Shown: positions 29,323-38,175 of the stretch, in pieces
Layout of the letters: each line of letters opens with the position of its first letter
Position numbering within the stretch: position 1 is the first letter of the stretch
Assembly (NCBI RefSeq): GCF_900114085.1
Contig: NZ_FORU01000019.1
Span: 1 to 51,665 of the forward strand
DNA length: 51,665 bases
Source of the DNA: Myroides guanonis
GTDB taxonomy: Bacteria > Bacteroidota > Bacteroidia > Flavobacteriales > Flavobacteriaceae
Direction of reading: 5' to 3'
The notes under the pieces: model-generated
Seen by the model: only the letters and a program-made list of their open reading frames with translations
Databases searched by the model: none
Told to the model about the DNA's origin: nothing
Program-made: the position numbers and the translations under genes

Positions 29323-30615
29323 CTACTTAATTTGTAATACAAAGTAGTTTTTCTTTCCTTTTTGCAACAAGACAAATTGATTATTAATCAAATCTTCTTT
29401 AGTAATAACATAGTCTTCAGTTACCTTCTCACGGTTTACCGAAATAGAGTTCGCTTGTAAAGCTCTTCGAGCCTCCCCATTAGAAGTGGTAAATCCAGAT
29501 TTACTAGCCAACGCATCTACTATTCCCAATCCAGCTTCAACATCACTCATCTCAATAATAGCCTGAGGAACTCCATCAAACACTTCTAAAAAAGTCTTTT
29601 CATCTAATTGTTTTAAATCTTCAGCATTAGAATTACCAAACAAAATATTTGATGCTTTTATTGCATTCTCCAATTGTTCCTCACCATGAACCATAATAGT
29701 TACCTCATCTGCCAAACGCTTTTGAAGCACTCTTAAATGAGGTGCTTGTTGATGCTCTTGAATCAAAGATTCAATATCTTCTTTCGATATGAACGTAAAT
29801 ATCTTAATATATTTTTCTGCATCTGCATCAGAAGTATTTACCCAATACTGATAAAACTTATATGGAGATGTATATTCCGCAGAAAGCCAAATATTTCCAC
29901 CTTCTGATTTACCAAACTTAGTACCATCTGCCTTAGTAATTAACGGACACGTTAAAGCATATGCTTTTTCGCTAGCTATTCTACGAATTAGCTCTGTCCC
30001 TGTTGTAATATTACCCCATTGATCAGACCCTCCCATTTGAAGTGTAACACTCTTCTTTTCAAACAAATGCAAGAAGTCATAACCTTGCAATAATTGATAT
30101 GAAAATTCTGTAAATGACATTCCCTCTGCAAATTCACCATTCAAGCGCTTCTTCACAGAATCTTTCGCCATCATATAATTTACAGTAAGATGCTTTCCAA
30201 CAGTACGAATAAATTCCAAAAATGAAAATTCTTTCATCCAATCGTAATTATTAACCAATTCAGCAGCATTCGCTTCTCCAGAATTGAAATCCAAGAAACG
30301 TTCTAACTGTGATTTAATAGCCTGTTGGTTATGACGCAAAGCCGCTTCATCTAATAGATTTCTCTCATTAGACTTCCCAGACGGGTCTCCAATCATTCCA
30401 GTAGCACCTCCAATAAGAGCAATTGGCTTATGCCCTGCTAATTGAAAATGCTTTAACAACATTACACCTACTAAATGTCCAATATGCAATGAATCCGCTG
30501 TTGGGTCAATTCCCACATACGCTACACGCATTTGCTCCAACAAATGTTCTTCAGTGCCTGGCATAACGTCGTGGAGCATTCCTCTCCAAGTCACTTCTTC
30601 AATAAAATTTTTCAT
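29323..30615 (-). CDS. tyrS: Tyrosine-tRNA ligase
   Basis: This class I aminoacyl-tRNA synthetase charges tRNA-Tyr. The HIGH signature is exact (residues 44-47, [10 protein letters not shown]), the KMSKS-type loop reads KFGKS at 233-237 and the [10 protein letters not shown] tyrosine-site motif is at about 193-202. A C-terminal S4 RNA-binding domain begins around residue 365 ([13 protein letters not shown]). The length of 430 residues fits the TyrRS group found in Bacteroidetes. It is a single-gene transcript. Confidence 0.97.
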   Translation of the reverse strand: MKNFIEEVTWRGMLHDVMPGTEEHLLEQMRVAYVGIDPTADSLHIGHLVGVMLLKHFQLAGHKPIALIGGATGMIGDPSGKSNERNLLDEAALRHNQQAIKSQLERFLDFNSGEANAAELVNNYDWMKEFSFLEFIRTVGKHLTVNYMMAKDSVKKRLNGEFAEGMSFTEFSYQLLQGYDFLHLFEKKSVTLQMGGSDQWGNITTGTELIRRIASEKAYALTCPLITKADGTKFGKSEGGNIWLSAEYTSPYKFYQYWVNTSDADAEKYIKIFTFISKEDIESLIQEHQQAPHLRVLQKRLADEVTIMVHGEEQLENAIKASNILFGNSNAEDLKQLDEKTFLEVFDGVPQAIIEMSDVEAGLGIVDALASKSGFTTSNGEARRALQANSISVNREKVTEDYVITKEDLINNQFVLLQKGKKNYFVLQIK

Positions 30616-30631
30616 TTAAATATATTTTGCG

Positions 30632-30639
30632 CAAATATA
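30632..30639 (-). promoter_or_regulatory. -7 promoter element for tyrS
   Basis: TATATTTG on the minus strand matches TAnnTTTG and lies 16 bases before the tyrS ATG. A TTG 14 bases further upstream (30656-30654) is closer than usual. Confidence 0.5.
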
Positions 30640-30786
30640 GTTCAATTAGAAAGCAAATGGAACATTAAAGCATTCAAAAATAAAACTCAAGCCCTTCTCA
30701 ATTACACCTTAACCTCGAAAACATTATAAAAACACAAAACAATGGACATTTGAAACTATTTCTTTTAGTATATTAAACTTATCGCT

Positions 30787-30794
30787 TACATTTG
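30787..30794 (+). promoter_or_regulatory. -7 promoter element for the epimerase-like gene
   Basis: TACATTTG matches TAnnTTTG. It ends only 8 bases before the ATG, so the transcript is probably leaderless or nearly so. Confidence 0.45.
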
Positions 30795-30802
30795 TTTTAT
30801 CT

Positions 30803-31813
30803 ATGATTTTAGTAACTGGAGGTACTGGCTTATTAGGTGCAACACTTTTGCACCAACTTCTCTCAAACGGAGAGGAAGTCCGAGCTATTTATAGACATGA
30901 GGATAGCATCAAAAAGACATTACAGTATTTCAAAAGTGTAAATTCTGAAGCTTTATTTTTACAAATCAATTGGGTAAGAGCCGATGTAACAGACTGCCCC
31001 GCTTTAGAAAAAGCTTTTAAAGATATAAGTCATGTTTATCATTGCGCCGCCCTAATATCCTTTAACCCAAAAGACGAAGAATTACTTCGTAAAATCAACA
31101 TTGAAGGCACCGCCAACTTAGTAAATATGTCTTTAGAATTTGGAGTCACTAAATTCTGCTACGTGAGCTCTATCGCTGCTTTAGGTGATACAGTAAAAAT
31201 CGGCGAATTAATTGATGAAGAATCTGAATGGAACCCCGACAAACATCACAGTGATTACGCTATCTCAAAATACGGCGCAGAACTTGAGGTCTGGAGAGGA
31301 ACTCAGGAAGGATTAGATGCCATTATAGTTAATCCAGGCATCATTTTTGGAAATGGGGTATTTAAGGATGGAAGTCAAGAGTTTTTTACAAAAATAAATA
31401 AGGGATTCCCATTCTACACAAAGGGAATCGCTGCTATTATTGGAGTTAAAGATGTGGCAAAGTCAATGATTTATTTAATGAAGAGCTCTGTTATTAATGA
31501 ACGTTTCATTCTTGTGGCTGAAAACATTTCTTATCATGACTTAATGAATGAAATTGCTTTAAAGCTACAAAAGAAACCACCAACACTTCAAGCTGGTACT
31601 TTAGCAACTTCAATAGCTTGGCGTATTGACTTTATTATTAGTTTACTTACAACAAAAAAAAGAAGCTTTACACGATCTCTCGCAAAAGCTTCTCATTCAA
31701 TTTATTATTATGATAATAACAAAGCTAAGAAAGAACTCAACTTCACTTTCAATTCAACTTCTGAAGTTTTGACTCAAGCTTTAAGCCTTTGGCAGCCTTC
31801 TTCAAATCATTAA
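30803..31813 (+). CDS. NAD(P)-dependent epimerase/dehydratase family reductase
   Basis: This is an extended short-chain dehydrogenase. The nucleotide-binding glycines GGTGLLG are at residues 6-12, the catalytic serine region is YVSSIAALG (Ser122/123), and the YxxxK motif is Tyr152-Lys156 (DYAISKYGAE). The 336-residue length and the segment NPGIIFG resemble dihydroflavonol-4-reductase-like enzymes; the substrate cannot be stated. Its 3' end overlaps the convergent DUF4296 gene by 65 bases. Confidence 0.87.
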   Translation: MILVTGGTGLLGATLLHQLLSNGEEVRAIYRHEDSIKKTLQYFKSVNSEALFLQINWVRADVTDCPALEKAFKDISHVYHCAALISFNPKDEELLRKINIEGTANLVNMSLEFGVTKFCYVSSIAALGDTVKIGELIDEESEWNPDKHHSDYAISKYGAELEVWRGTQEGLDAIIVNPGIIFGNGVFKDGSQEFFTKINKGFPFYTKGIAAIIGVKDVAKSMIYLMKSSVINERFILVAENISYHDLMNEIALKLQKKPPTLQAGTLATSIAWRIDFIISLLTTKKRSFTRSLAKASHSIYYYDNNKAKKELNFTFNSTSEVLTQALSLWQPSSNH

Positions 31814-32243
31814 CCTTAGAACTATTTATTTTCACACCTAAACTATCCTTTAATACCAGCGAGTCTTTCACAACTCCTAGTTTTATTTTATCATCATTTT
31901 CTCTTTTCACCAAAGTATCAATAATCGCTTTTTGCTCTTCTAATCTTTTCTTAACTTCTAATTGCATATCGAGATAAACTCCTTTATCAAGATTTAGATA
32001 ATATTCACTATTCTTGACATAAGTCAAACTATCTATCCCATATTTTCTCAAAACAGACGCACCGTTTATTTTTGAAACTGTATCTGTATAATAAGCACTC
32101 ACCCCCTCAATTGCCGAAACCAAAGAAAAATCATACATAATATCCTTCATTGTCCCCTCTTCAATAAACGGAGTCGGCTTCTCATGTTTTTCTTCACAAG
32201 ACAACAATGTCAAAAAACTAATTATTATTAAAAAGTATTTCAT
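31749..32243 (-). CDS. DUF4296 lipoprotein
   Basis: The protein has a lipoprotein signal peptide with lipobox LLSC (lipid-bearing Cys16), followed by an acidic linker and a helical domain of the DUF4296 type (EGTMKDIMYDF, LRKYGIDSLTYVKNSEYY). Family function is unknown. ATG 32243 gives the signal peptide and lies 4 bases after the pyrC stop codon; further upstream starts would run into pyrC. It follows pyrC in the same transcript, a common arrangement in flavobacteria. Its last 65 bases overlap the end of the convergent epimerase gene. Confidence 0.85.
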   Translation of the reverse strand: MKYFLIIISFLTLLSCEEKHEKPTPFIEEGTMKDIMYDFSLVSAIEGVSAYYTDTVSKINGASVLRKYGIDSLTYVKNSEYYLNLDKGVYLDMQLEVKKRLEEQKAIIDTLVKRENDDKIKLGVVKDSLVLKDSLGVKINSSKVNDLKKAAKGLKLESKLQKLN

Positions 32244-32247
32244 AATC

Positions 32248-33585
32248 TTATCTTTCAAAAAGCATTCTCTCTCCAGCCTTTTCACTAGCCACTACACCAT
32301 TTTCAAATACTAATTTCCCATTTACAAAAGTATGCGTAATCTCAGAATGGAATCGCTGTCCTTCAAAAGGAGACCACCCACATTTATAAGCAACATTCTC
32401 CTTACTTACAACCCAATCTGCTTTTGGATTTACGATTACAACATCTGCATGATATCCCTTCTTAAGAAAACCTCTCTTTTCTATTTGAAATACTATTGAA
32501 GGATTATGTGCCGTTTTTTCAACAATTTTCTCCACGCTTATTCTCCCATTTTTATGAGCTTCGAATAATGCAATTAAGGCATGTTGTACTAACGGACCAC
32601 CTGACGGAGCTTCGCTATAAGACTTACTCTTCTCTTCTAAAGTATGAGGAGCATGATCAGTAGCAATCACATCTATTCTGTCATCTAATAATGCTTTCCA
32701 CAAGCCTTCACGATCTTCTGCACTCTTAACTGCTGGATTCCATTTAATAAAATTCCCTTTAACATCATAATCAGCATCCGTAAACCACAAATGATGTACA
32801 CAAACCTCAGCCGTTATCTTTTTATCCTTTAATGGAATATCATTTCTAAACAATTCGGTTTCACGAGCGGTTGAGACATGAAAAACATGAAGTCTAGCCC
32901 CTGTCTTTTCCGCTAAAGCTACCGCTTTAGAAGAAGACAAATAACAAGCCTCAGCACTTCGAATTATCGGATGTGATTGCACTGGAATTGCATCACCATA
33001 TAAGTCCTTTTGAATAGCGAGATTTGCTTTGATAGTAGCTTCATCTTCTGCGTGCACAGCAATCAACATTGAAGTACTTGAAAATATTTTCTCTAAAACC
33101 TCCTGATTATCAACCAACATATTACCTGTCGAAGAACCTAGAAACAATTTCACACCCGCAACATTTCGCGGGTTTGTTTTTAAAACCTCGGCCAAGTTAT
33201 CATTAGTCCCTCCCATCATAAAAGAGTAATTCGCATAAGATTTGCGAGCAGCAATATCATACTTATCCTGTAATAACTCTTGAGTAACAGCATTAGGAAC
33301 CGTATTAGGTTGCTCTATATAAGAAGTTATTCCTCCCATAATTGCCGCCCTAGATTCTGTCTCAATATCCCCTTTATGTGTTAACCCTGGTTCACGAAAA
33401 TGAACCTGATCATCAATCATACCTGGAATGACATAACAGTCCGAAGCATCAATTGTTTTAACACCATCAATGTTTTCTATAACTGAATCTATTTTGGAGA
33501 TCACCCCATCTTCTATCAAAACATCACCAGTAAACTGAATCCCTTCATTTACAATAATTCCGTTTTTAATTAAATATTTCTGCAT
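32248..33585 (-). CDS. pyrC: Dihydroorotase
   Basis: The protein belongs to the amidohydrolase superfamily and interconverts carbamoyl-aspartate and dihydroorotate in pyrimidine synthesis. Visible motifs are MIDDQVHFREPGLTHKGD, a GVKLFLGSSTG segment with the lysine expected to be carboxylated, VHAEDE and DVIATDHAPHTLEEK. The position of the first metal His in the usual HxH is Gln60, with His62 retained. The length of 445 residues fits class I dihydroorotases. It is 1 base from the glycosyltransferase gene and 4 bases from the DUF4296 gene, so the three are one operon. Confidence 0.93.
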   Translation of the reverse strand: MQKYLIKNGIIVNEGIQFTGDVLIEDGVISKIDSVIENIDGVKTIDASDCYVIPGMIDDQVHFREPGLTHKGDIETESRAAIMGGITSYIEQPNTVPNAVTQELLQDKYDIAARKSYANYSFMMGGTNDNLAEVLKTNPRNVAGVKLFLGSSTGNMLVDNQEVLEKIFSSTSMLIAVHAEDEATIKANLAIQKDLYGDAIPVQSHPIIRSAEACYLSSSKAVALAEKTGARLHVFHVSTARETELFRNDIPLKDKKITAEVCVHHLWFTDADYDVKGNFIKWNPAVKSAEDREGLWKALLDDRIDVIATDHAPHTLEEKSKSYSEAPSGGPLVQHALIALFEAHKNGRISVEKIVEKTAHNPSIVFQIEKRGFLKKGYHADVVIVNPKADWVVSKENVAYKCGWSPFEGQRFHSEITHTFVNGKLVFENGVVASEKAGERMLFER

Positions 33586-33586
33586 A

Positions 33587-34309
33587 TTACAATCGATTTA
33601 CCAGTTGTTTAAACCTCAAAACAATTACCCCTAAAATAGCTTCCCTAATAATACCTTTAGACATTTTAGATTGTCCTTTGGTTCTATCAGTAAAGATTAT
33701 AGGAACTTCTTTAATTACAAATTTCTTAACGTAAGCTCTATATTTCATTTCTATTTGAAATGCATAACCTACAAAACGTATTTTATTCAAATCAATAGAC
33801 TCAAGTACTTTTCTCCTATAGCATACAAATCCAGCAGTAGTATCTTTTATCTCCATTCCAGTTATAAGACGCACATATACCGAAGCAAAATATGACAAAA
33901 GAACCCTGTTTAAAGGCCAGTTAACTACGTTTACTCCTGTTACATAACGTGAACCAATAGCCATATCAGTACCCCCCACACACGCATCCAAAAGCCTAGG
34001 TAAATCTAAAGGATTATGAGAAAAATCAGCGTCCATCTCAATGATGTAATCATAACTTCTATTCAACGCCCATTTAAATCCATGAACATAAGCGGTTCCT
34101 AAACCATTTTTGCCTTCACGAACTTCTAAAAATAACCTTTCTGAATATTGAGATTGAAGTTGAAAAACTAAAGAAGCAGTCCCATCAGGTGAATTATCAT
34201 CTACAACTAAAACATGAAAATTACTGGACAAGCTCATAACAGCCTCCACTATTTCCTGAATATTTTCTATTTCATTGTATGTTGGAATAATAACAATTCC
34301 TGATTCCAT
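33587..34309 (-). CDS. Polyprenol-monophosphomannose synthase-like glycosyltransferase (GT2)
   Basis: The 240-residue protein is a GT-A fold family 2 transferase. It has IIPTYNEIENI, VVDDNSPDGTA and the metal-binding EMDADFSHNP, then GSRY and the C-terminal QSKMSKGIIREAI, as in DPM1-like dolichol-phosphate mannose synthases. There is no C-terminal transmembrane domain, so it is of the soluble DPM1 type. The likely product is a polyprenyl-phosphate sugar for surface glycan or glycoprotein synthesis. It is the first gene of the pyrC operon. Confidence 0.9.
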   Translation of the reverse strand: MESGIVIIPTYNEIENIQEIVEAVMSLSSNFHVLVVDDNSPDGTASLVFQLQSQYSERLFLEVREGKNGLGTAYVHGFKWALNRSYDYIIEMDADFSHNPLDLPRLLDACVGGTDMAIGSRYVTGVNVVNWPLNRVLLSYFASVYVRLITGMEIKDTTAGFVCYRRKVLESIDLNKIRFVGYAFQIEMKYRAYVKKFVIKEVPIIFTDRTKGQSKMSKGIIREAILGVIVLRFKQLVNRL

Positions 34310-34326
34310 AGCACTACGTTTGATTA

Positions 34327-34334
34327 CAAAAGTA
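34327..34334 (-). promoter_or_regulatory. -7 promoter element for the glycosyltransferase-pyrC operon
   Basis: TACTTTTG on the minus strand matches TAnnTTTG and lies 17 bases before the ATG at 34309. Confidence 0.45.
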
Positions 34335-34396
34335 ACCTTTTTCTATAAAGTTGATACTTAAATAAAATACAATCTCGATAGGAAACAAAAATTTAC

Positions 34397-34404
34397 TAAT
34401 TTTG
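34397..34404 (+). promoter_or_regulatory. -7 promoter element for DUF4271-hemD-like operon
   Basis: TAATTTTG matches TAnnTTTG and ends 8 bases before the ATG at 34413, giving a very short leader. Confidence 0.45.
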
Positions 34405-34412
34405 TATCCGTT

Positions 34413-35078
34413 ATGAATGAAATTATTTTAACCGAACGGATTATAGAAAGCAAAGATTGGGCTACTATAATCTTCCTTCTTAGCTTTGGAATAATAGCTA
34501 TGAATAAAACTATTTATGAGGTTCGGTTTTCGGAATTCTTACGGCTAGCATATTCTTCAAAATACAACAAGATATACAAAGACTCGACTAATCTGAGAAG
34601 TACCTTTACATTATCATTTTTCTTTATTCAAGTTGTCTCTATTTCATTCTTTATTCAAATCTGCTTAAAGAATTTCGGAGCTATAGATTATTACTCTTTA
34701 CGCTCTTTCATAAGCGTCTTTAATATTGTTTGTTTATTCATTCTCTCAAAATTTTTAATAGAACGAATCATAGCTACAACTTTTAATATTGAAGAATTCG
34801 CAGAACAATTTAATTTGCAAAAAGTAAACTATAGGAATTACGTTGCAATGCTTATTTTACCTATTGACCTCATCCTTTTCTACAACAACATTGCTTCTAA
34901 TATACCAATTATCATTATAATTATTACATTATTAGCAACAAACATCATATTATATAGTCAGTTTTTAAAATTATATCAAAAAACAATTACCAATAATCTG
35001 TTCTATTTTATTTTGTATCTTTGCACTCTTGAAATAGCTCCTTATTTGTTCTTGTATTATTGGTTTACAAAATCTTAG
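34413..35078 (+). CDS. DUF4271 integral membrane protein
   Basis: The 221-residue protein has five or six hydrophobic helices (about residues 18-30, 68-88, 100-118, 142-160, 162-182 and 190-215) and no soluble domain. The overall pattern and its position before a HemD-like gene match DUF4271, a Bacteroidetes family of unknown function. It starts the operon that continues with the HemD-like gene 20 bases later. Confidence 0.75.
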   Translation: MNEIILTERIIESKDWATIIFLLSFGIIAMNKTIYEVRFSEFLRLAYSSKYNKIYKDSTNLRSTFTLSFFFIQVVSISFFIQICLKNFGAIDYYSLRSFISVFNIVCLFILSKFLIERIIATTFNIEEFAEQFNLQKVNYRNYVAMLILPIDLILFYNNIASNIPIIIIIITLLATNIILYSQFLKLYQKTITNNLFYFILYLCTLEIAPYLFLYYWFTKS

Positions 35079-35098
35079 AGCATTAGAAAAATACTATT

Positions 35099-35842
35099 AT
35101 GAAAGTGAAAACAATTTTGGTCTCACAACCAGAACCTAAAGTAGAGAATTCCCCATACTTCGAAATACAGCAGAAGTATAAAGTTAAAGTTGACTTTAGA
35201 CCTTTCATCCACGTTGAAGGTGTTAGCGCAAAGGAAATTCGTCATCAAAAAATTGATTTAAACAATTTTACTGCTATTATTTTAACAAGCAAGAATTCTG
35301 TTGATCACTTTTTTAGAGTAGCGGAAGAAATGCGCTTTAAAGTACCTGAATCTTTAAAATATTTTTGTCAGTCTGAAGCTGTAGCCTATTACTTACAAAA
35401 ATATGTAGTGTATAGAAAGCGTAAAATCTATGTTGGTCAAAAAGATTTTTCCGACGTAGCACCATTGATTAAAAAATACAAAGACGAGAAGTTTTTACTT
35501 CCCGCGTCAGATCAGCTTAATATAGAAGTTCCTACAATCCTAAACGAACTTGGGGTAGACTGGACAGAAGGGGTTTTTTACAGAACTGTAATGAGCGATT
35601 TATCAGATTTAGCAGATGTTAAATACGATGTATTAGTATTCTTTAGTCCAACTGGAATAAAATCATTATTTAAGAACTTCCCTGACTTTACCCAAGACAA
35701 TACTAGAATTGCAGTTTTTGGAAGCACGACACAAAAAGAAGCACTAGACAACAACCTAAGAGTTGATATCATGGCTCCTAATCCAGAATCACCATCAATG
35801 ACTATGGCTTTAGAGAACTATATTACAAAAGTGAACAAATAA
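35099..35842 (+). CDS. hemD: Uroporphyrinogen-III synthase-like protein
   Basis: The protein has the two-lobed HemD pattern: an N-terminal VSQPEPKVENSPY, then AIILTSKNSVDHFF, the middle segment DVAPLIKKYKDEKFLLPASD, and DVLVFFSPTGIKSLFKNFP and AVFGSTTQKEA towards the end. The enzyme makes the cyclic tetrapyrrole uroporphyrinogen III. The HemD family is poorly conserved, so function is likely but not certain, and no other haem genes are nearby. It ends in a terminator; 247 residues is typical. Confidence 0.85.
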   Translation: MKVKTILVSQPEPKVENSPYFEIQQKYKVKVDFRPFIHVEGVSAKEIRHQKIDLNNFTAIILTSKNSVDHFFRVAEEMRFKVPESLKYFCQSEAVAYYLQKYVVYRKRKIYVGQKDFSDVAPLIKKYKDEKFLLPASDQLNIEVPTILNELGVDWTEGVFYRTVMSDLSDLADVKYDVLVFFSPTGIKSLFKNFPDFTQDNTRIAVFGSTTQKEALDNNLRVDIMAPNPESPSMTMALENYITKVNK

Positions 35843-35864
35843 CAAAGAATAGAATATAACTATA

Positions 35865-35892
35865 AAAAAGCATCCTAAATAGGGTGCTTTTT
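35865..35892 (+). terminator. Intrinsic terminator after the hemD-like gene
   Basis: A 12-base-pair stem with one G-T pair (35865-35876 with 35881-35892, 4-base loop) is followed by a T run on the plus strand. Confidence 0.82.
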
Positions 35893-35912
35893 TTATGGAC
35901 TAAGAATAAAAA

Positions 35913-35944
35913 AATGGGAAGAGTAATTCAATACTCTTCCCATT
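35913..35944 (-). terminator. Intrinsic terminator of pckA
   Basis: A perfect 13-base-pair stem (35913-35925 with 35932-35944, 6-base loop) is followed on the minus strand by a T-rich run. It lies 25 bases after the pckA stop codon and is separate from the terminator of the convergent gene. Confidence 0.85.
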
Positions 35945-35969
35945 CAACATATATAACTCAGTAAGATTT

Positions 35970-37583
35970 CTATAATTGAGGTCCAGATTTAACCAAAGAC
36001 TCTCCCTCTTTTGTATCAGTGTATTGAACAAAATTCTTCACAAAACGTCCTGCTAAATCTTTCGCCTTCTCTTCCCATTCAGAAGCATCAGCGTATGTAT
36101 TTCTAGGATCCAATATCTCTGTATGAACCCCCTCCAAAGCAGTTGGAACTTCAAAGTTAAAAATTGGAACTATACTAGTTTCTGCATTTTCAAGAGACCC
36201 ATCTAATATACGATCAATGATAGCACGTGTATCTTTAATAGAAATACGCTTTCCAGTACCATTCCATCCTGTATTAACCATATAAGCCGTTGCATTGTGC
36301 TCTTCCATTTTCTTTACCAATTCTTCTCCATACTGAGTAGGGTGTAATGATAAAAATGCTTTACCAAAACAAGCTGAGAAAGTTGGTTCAGGTTGTGTTA
36401 CCCCACGCTCCGTTCCTGCTAACTTAGCTGTAAAACCAGACAAGAAATAATATTTTGTTTGCTCAGGAGTTAGTTTCGAAACTGGAGGCATTACGCCAAA
36501 GGCATCCGCAGTTAAGAAAATAACTTTAGTAGCGTGTCCAGCTTTAGAAACTGGCTTAACTATATTTTCAATATGATCAATAGGATAAGAAACACGAGTA
36601 TTTTGAGTAACAGAACCATCTTTGAAATCAATAACCCCATTAACATCAACCGTTACGTTTTCCAAAAGCGCATCTCTTCTAATAGCATTATAGATATCCG
36701 GCTCGTTTTCTTTGCTTAAATCAATTGTTTTTGCATAACAACCACCTTCAAAATTAAACACTCCATCTTCATCCCATCCATGCTCATCATCTCCGATTAA
36801 CTCACGTTTTGGATCTGTAGACAAAGTTGTCTTTCCTGTACCTGATAAACCAAAGAAAACAGCAACATCACCATCTTTTCCTTTATTTGCAGAACAATGC
36901 ATAGATGCCATTCCTTGCAAAGGAAGATAATAATTCATCATTGAGAACAAACCTTTCTTCATTTCACCACCATACCAAGTTCCCCCGATAATCTGGATTT
37001 TCTCAGTCAAGTTAAATGCTATATATACATCAGAATTCAACTGATATTCTTTGTATTCTTTAAACGAAGTTTTAGAAGCATTCATTACTACGAAATCTGG
37101 CTCTCCAAAATTCGCTAATTCTTCTTCAGTAGGTCTGATAAACATATTTTTTACAAAATGTGCTTGCCAAGCTACCTCCATTATAAATCTAACTTTTAAT
37201 CTAGAATTCTCATTTGCCCCACAAAAAGCATCAACTACGTAAAGCTTTTTATTTGATAACTGCGATACAGTATTCTGTTTCAACGCATCCCAAGTCTTTT
37301 GATCAATAGGTTTGTTATCATTCGCGCATTTATCAGAATTCCACCAAATGGTATTTTCTGTTACAGAGTCCTTAACAATATACTTGTCTTTAGGAGAACG
37401 ACCTGTAAACTCACCAGTCATTACGTTAACAGCGCCTAATTCGGTTACGAAACCTTTTTCAAAACCTTCTAATTCTGGTTTTGTTTCTTCACTATATAAA
37501 AAGTCATACGAAGGATTATAAATCACTTCTACAACATCTTTAATACCATATTTTTCTAATGAAATTGATTCAGAAATATCCAT
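35970..37583 (-). CDS. pckA: Phosphoenolpyruvate carboxykinase (ATP)
   Basis: The enzyme converts oxaloacetate and ATP to PEP and CO2 in gluconeogenesis. The substrate segment [10 protein letters not shown] is at about residues 59-68, the kinase P-loop GLSGTGKT is at 245-252, the metal motif IGDDEHGW is at 263-270 and the C-terminal NTGWNGTGK motif follows. From ATG 37583 it is 537 residues, a normal length; the upstream frame would start within a TAAGTTTG promoter element. It forms its own transcript. Confidence 0.96.
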   Translation of the reverse strand: MDISESISLEKYGIKDVVEVIYNPSYDFLYSEETKPELEGFEKGFVTELGAVNVMTGEFTGRSPKDKYIVKDSVTENTIWWNSDKCANDNKPIDQKTWDALKQNTVSQLSNKKLYVVDAFCGANENSRLKVRFIMEVAWQAHFVKNMFIRPTEEELANFGEPDFVVMNASKTSFKEYKEYQLNSDVYIAFNLTEKIQIIGGTWYGGEMKKGLFSMMNYYLPLQGMASMHCSANKGKDGDVAVFFGLSGTGKTTLSTDPKRELIGDDEHGWDEDGVFNFEGGCYAKTIDLSKENEPDIYNAIRRDALLENVTVDVNGVIDFKDGSVTQNTRVSYPIDHIENIVKPVSKAGHATKVIFLTADAFGVMPPVSKLTPEQTKYYFLSGFTAKLAGTERGVTQPEPTFSACFGKAFLSLHPTQYGEELVKKMEEHNATAYMVNTGWNGTGKRISIKDTRAIIDRILDGSLENAETSIVPIFNFEVPTALEGVHTEILDPRNTYADASEWEEKAKDLAGRFVKNFVQYTDTKEGESLVKSGPQL

Positions 37584-37619
37584 ATTCAATAAATTGTGTT
37601 GTATATTTAGTTTTGTATG

Positions 37620-37627
37620 CAAACTTA
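37620..37627 (-). promoter_or_regulatory. -7 promoter element for pckA
   Basis: TAAGTTTG on the minus strand matches TAnnTTTG and lies 36 bases before ATG 37583. It rules against the upstream start at 37622. Confidence 0.5.
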
Positions 37628-37659
37628 GAAATAAATTTAAAATGAAGTGTATAAATCTT

Positions 37660-38055
37660 CTAATAAATGCTTTTTTCGCTTTTTAAAGCTTTAAATGCTA
37701 CTAATAACCATGCTGAAATCAATAGAATTCCTCCAACAGGTGTTATTGGACCTAATATTTTGAAGTTTATCGATGTTAATTCATTAGTTGACAAAAGATA
37801 AATTGAACCTGAAAAGAACAAAACTCCCAAAAAAACCAATATAGATACGGTCTTTTTTACAGAATCAGACAAATAAGTCGTTCCACCAACGAAAAGCAGT
37901 AAAATCGCGTGATAGATTTGATATCGAACTCCAACCTCAAAACTTACAAGTTGTGATTCCGTTAATACTTCCTTTAAAGCATGTGCTCCTAGTGCCCCTA
38001 AAATTACTCCGACTGCGCCAAGGATACAGCCAAGAAAAATTATTTTTCGTCCCAT
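37660..38055 (-). CDS. DUF423 membrane protein
   Basis: The 131-residue protein has four hydrophobic helices and the family motif [12 protein letters not shown] near the N-terminus, followed by [10 protein letters not shown] and GSIYLL. DUF423 (YgdD-like) proteins are inner-membrane proteins of unknown function. It is monocistronic between pckA and the saccharopine reductase gene. Confidence 0.9.
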   Translation of the reverse strand: MGRKIIFLGCILGAVGVILGALGAHALKEVLTESQLVSFEVGVRYQIYHAILLLFVGGTTYLSDSVKKTVSILVFLGVLFFSGSIYLLSTNELTSINFKILGPITPVGGILLISAWLLVAFKALKSEKSIY

Positions 38056-38066
38056 GTGTTTTGTTC

Positions 38067-38074
38067 CAAAGATA
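38067..38074 (-). promoter_or_regulatory. -7 promoter element for the DUF423 gene
   Basis: TATCTTTG on the minus strand matches TAnnTTTG and is 11 bases before the ATG, so the leader is very short. Confidence 0.45.
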
Positions 38075-38175
38075 CGATAGTTGATTAAAAAAGTTACGCT
38101 AATTTTTCAAATTAAAAGCCCTAAGATTCTTTAAAATAACTATTTTAGTGCTAAAGTTAACCAACCCAAAACACA

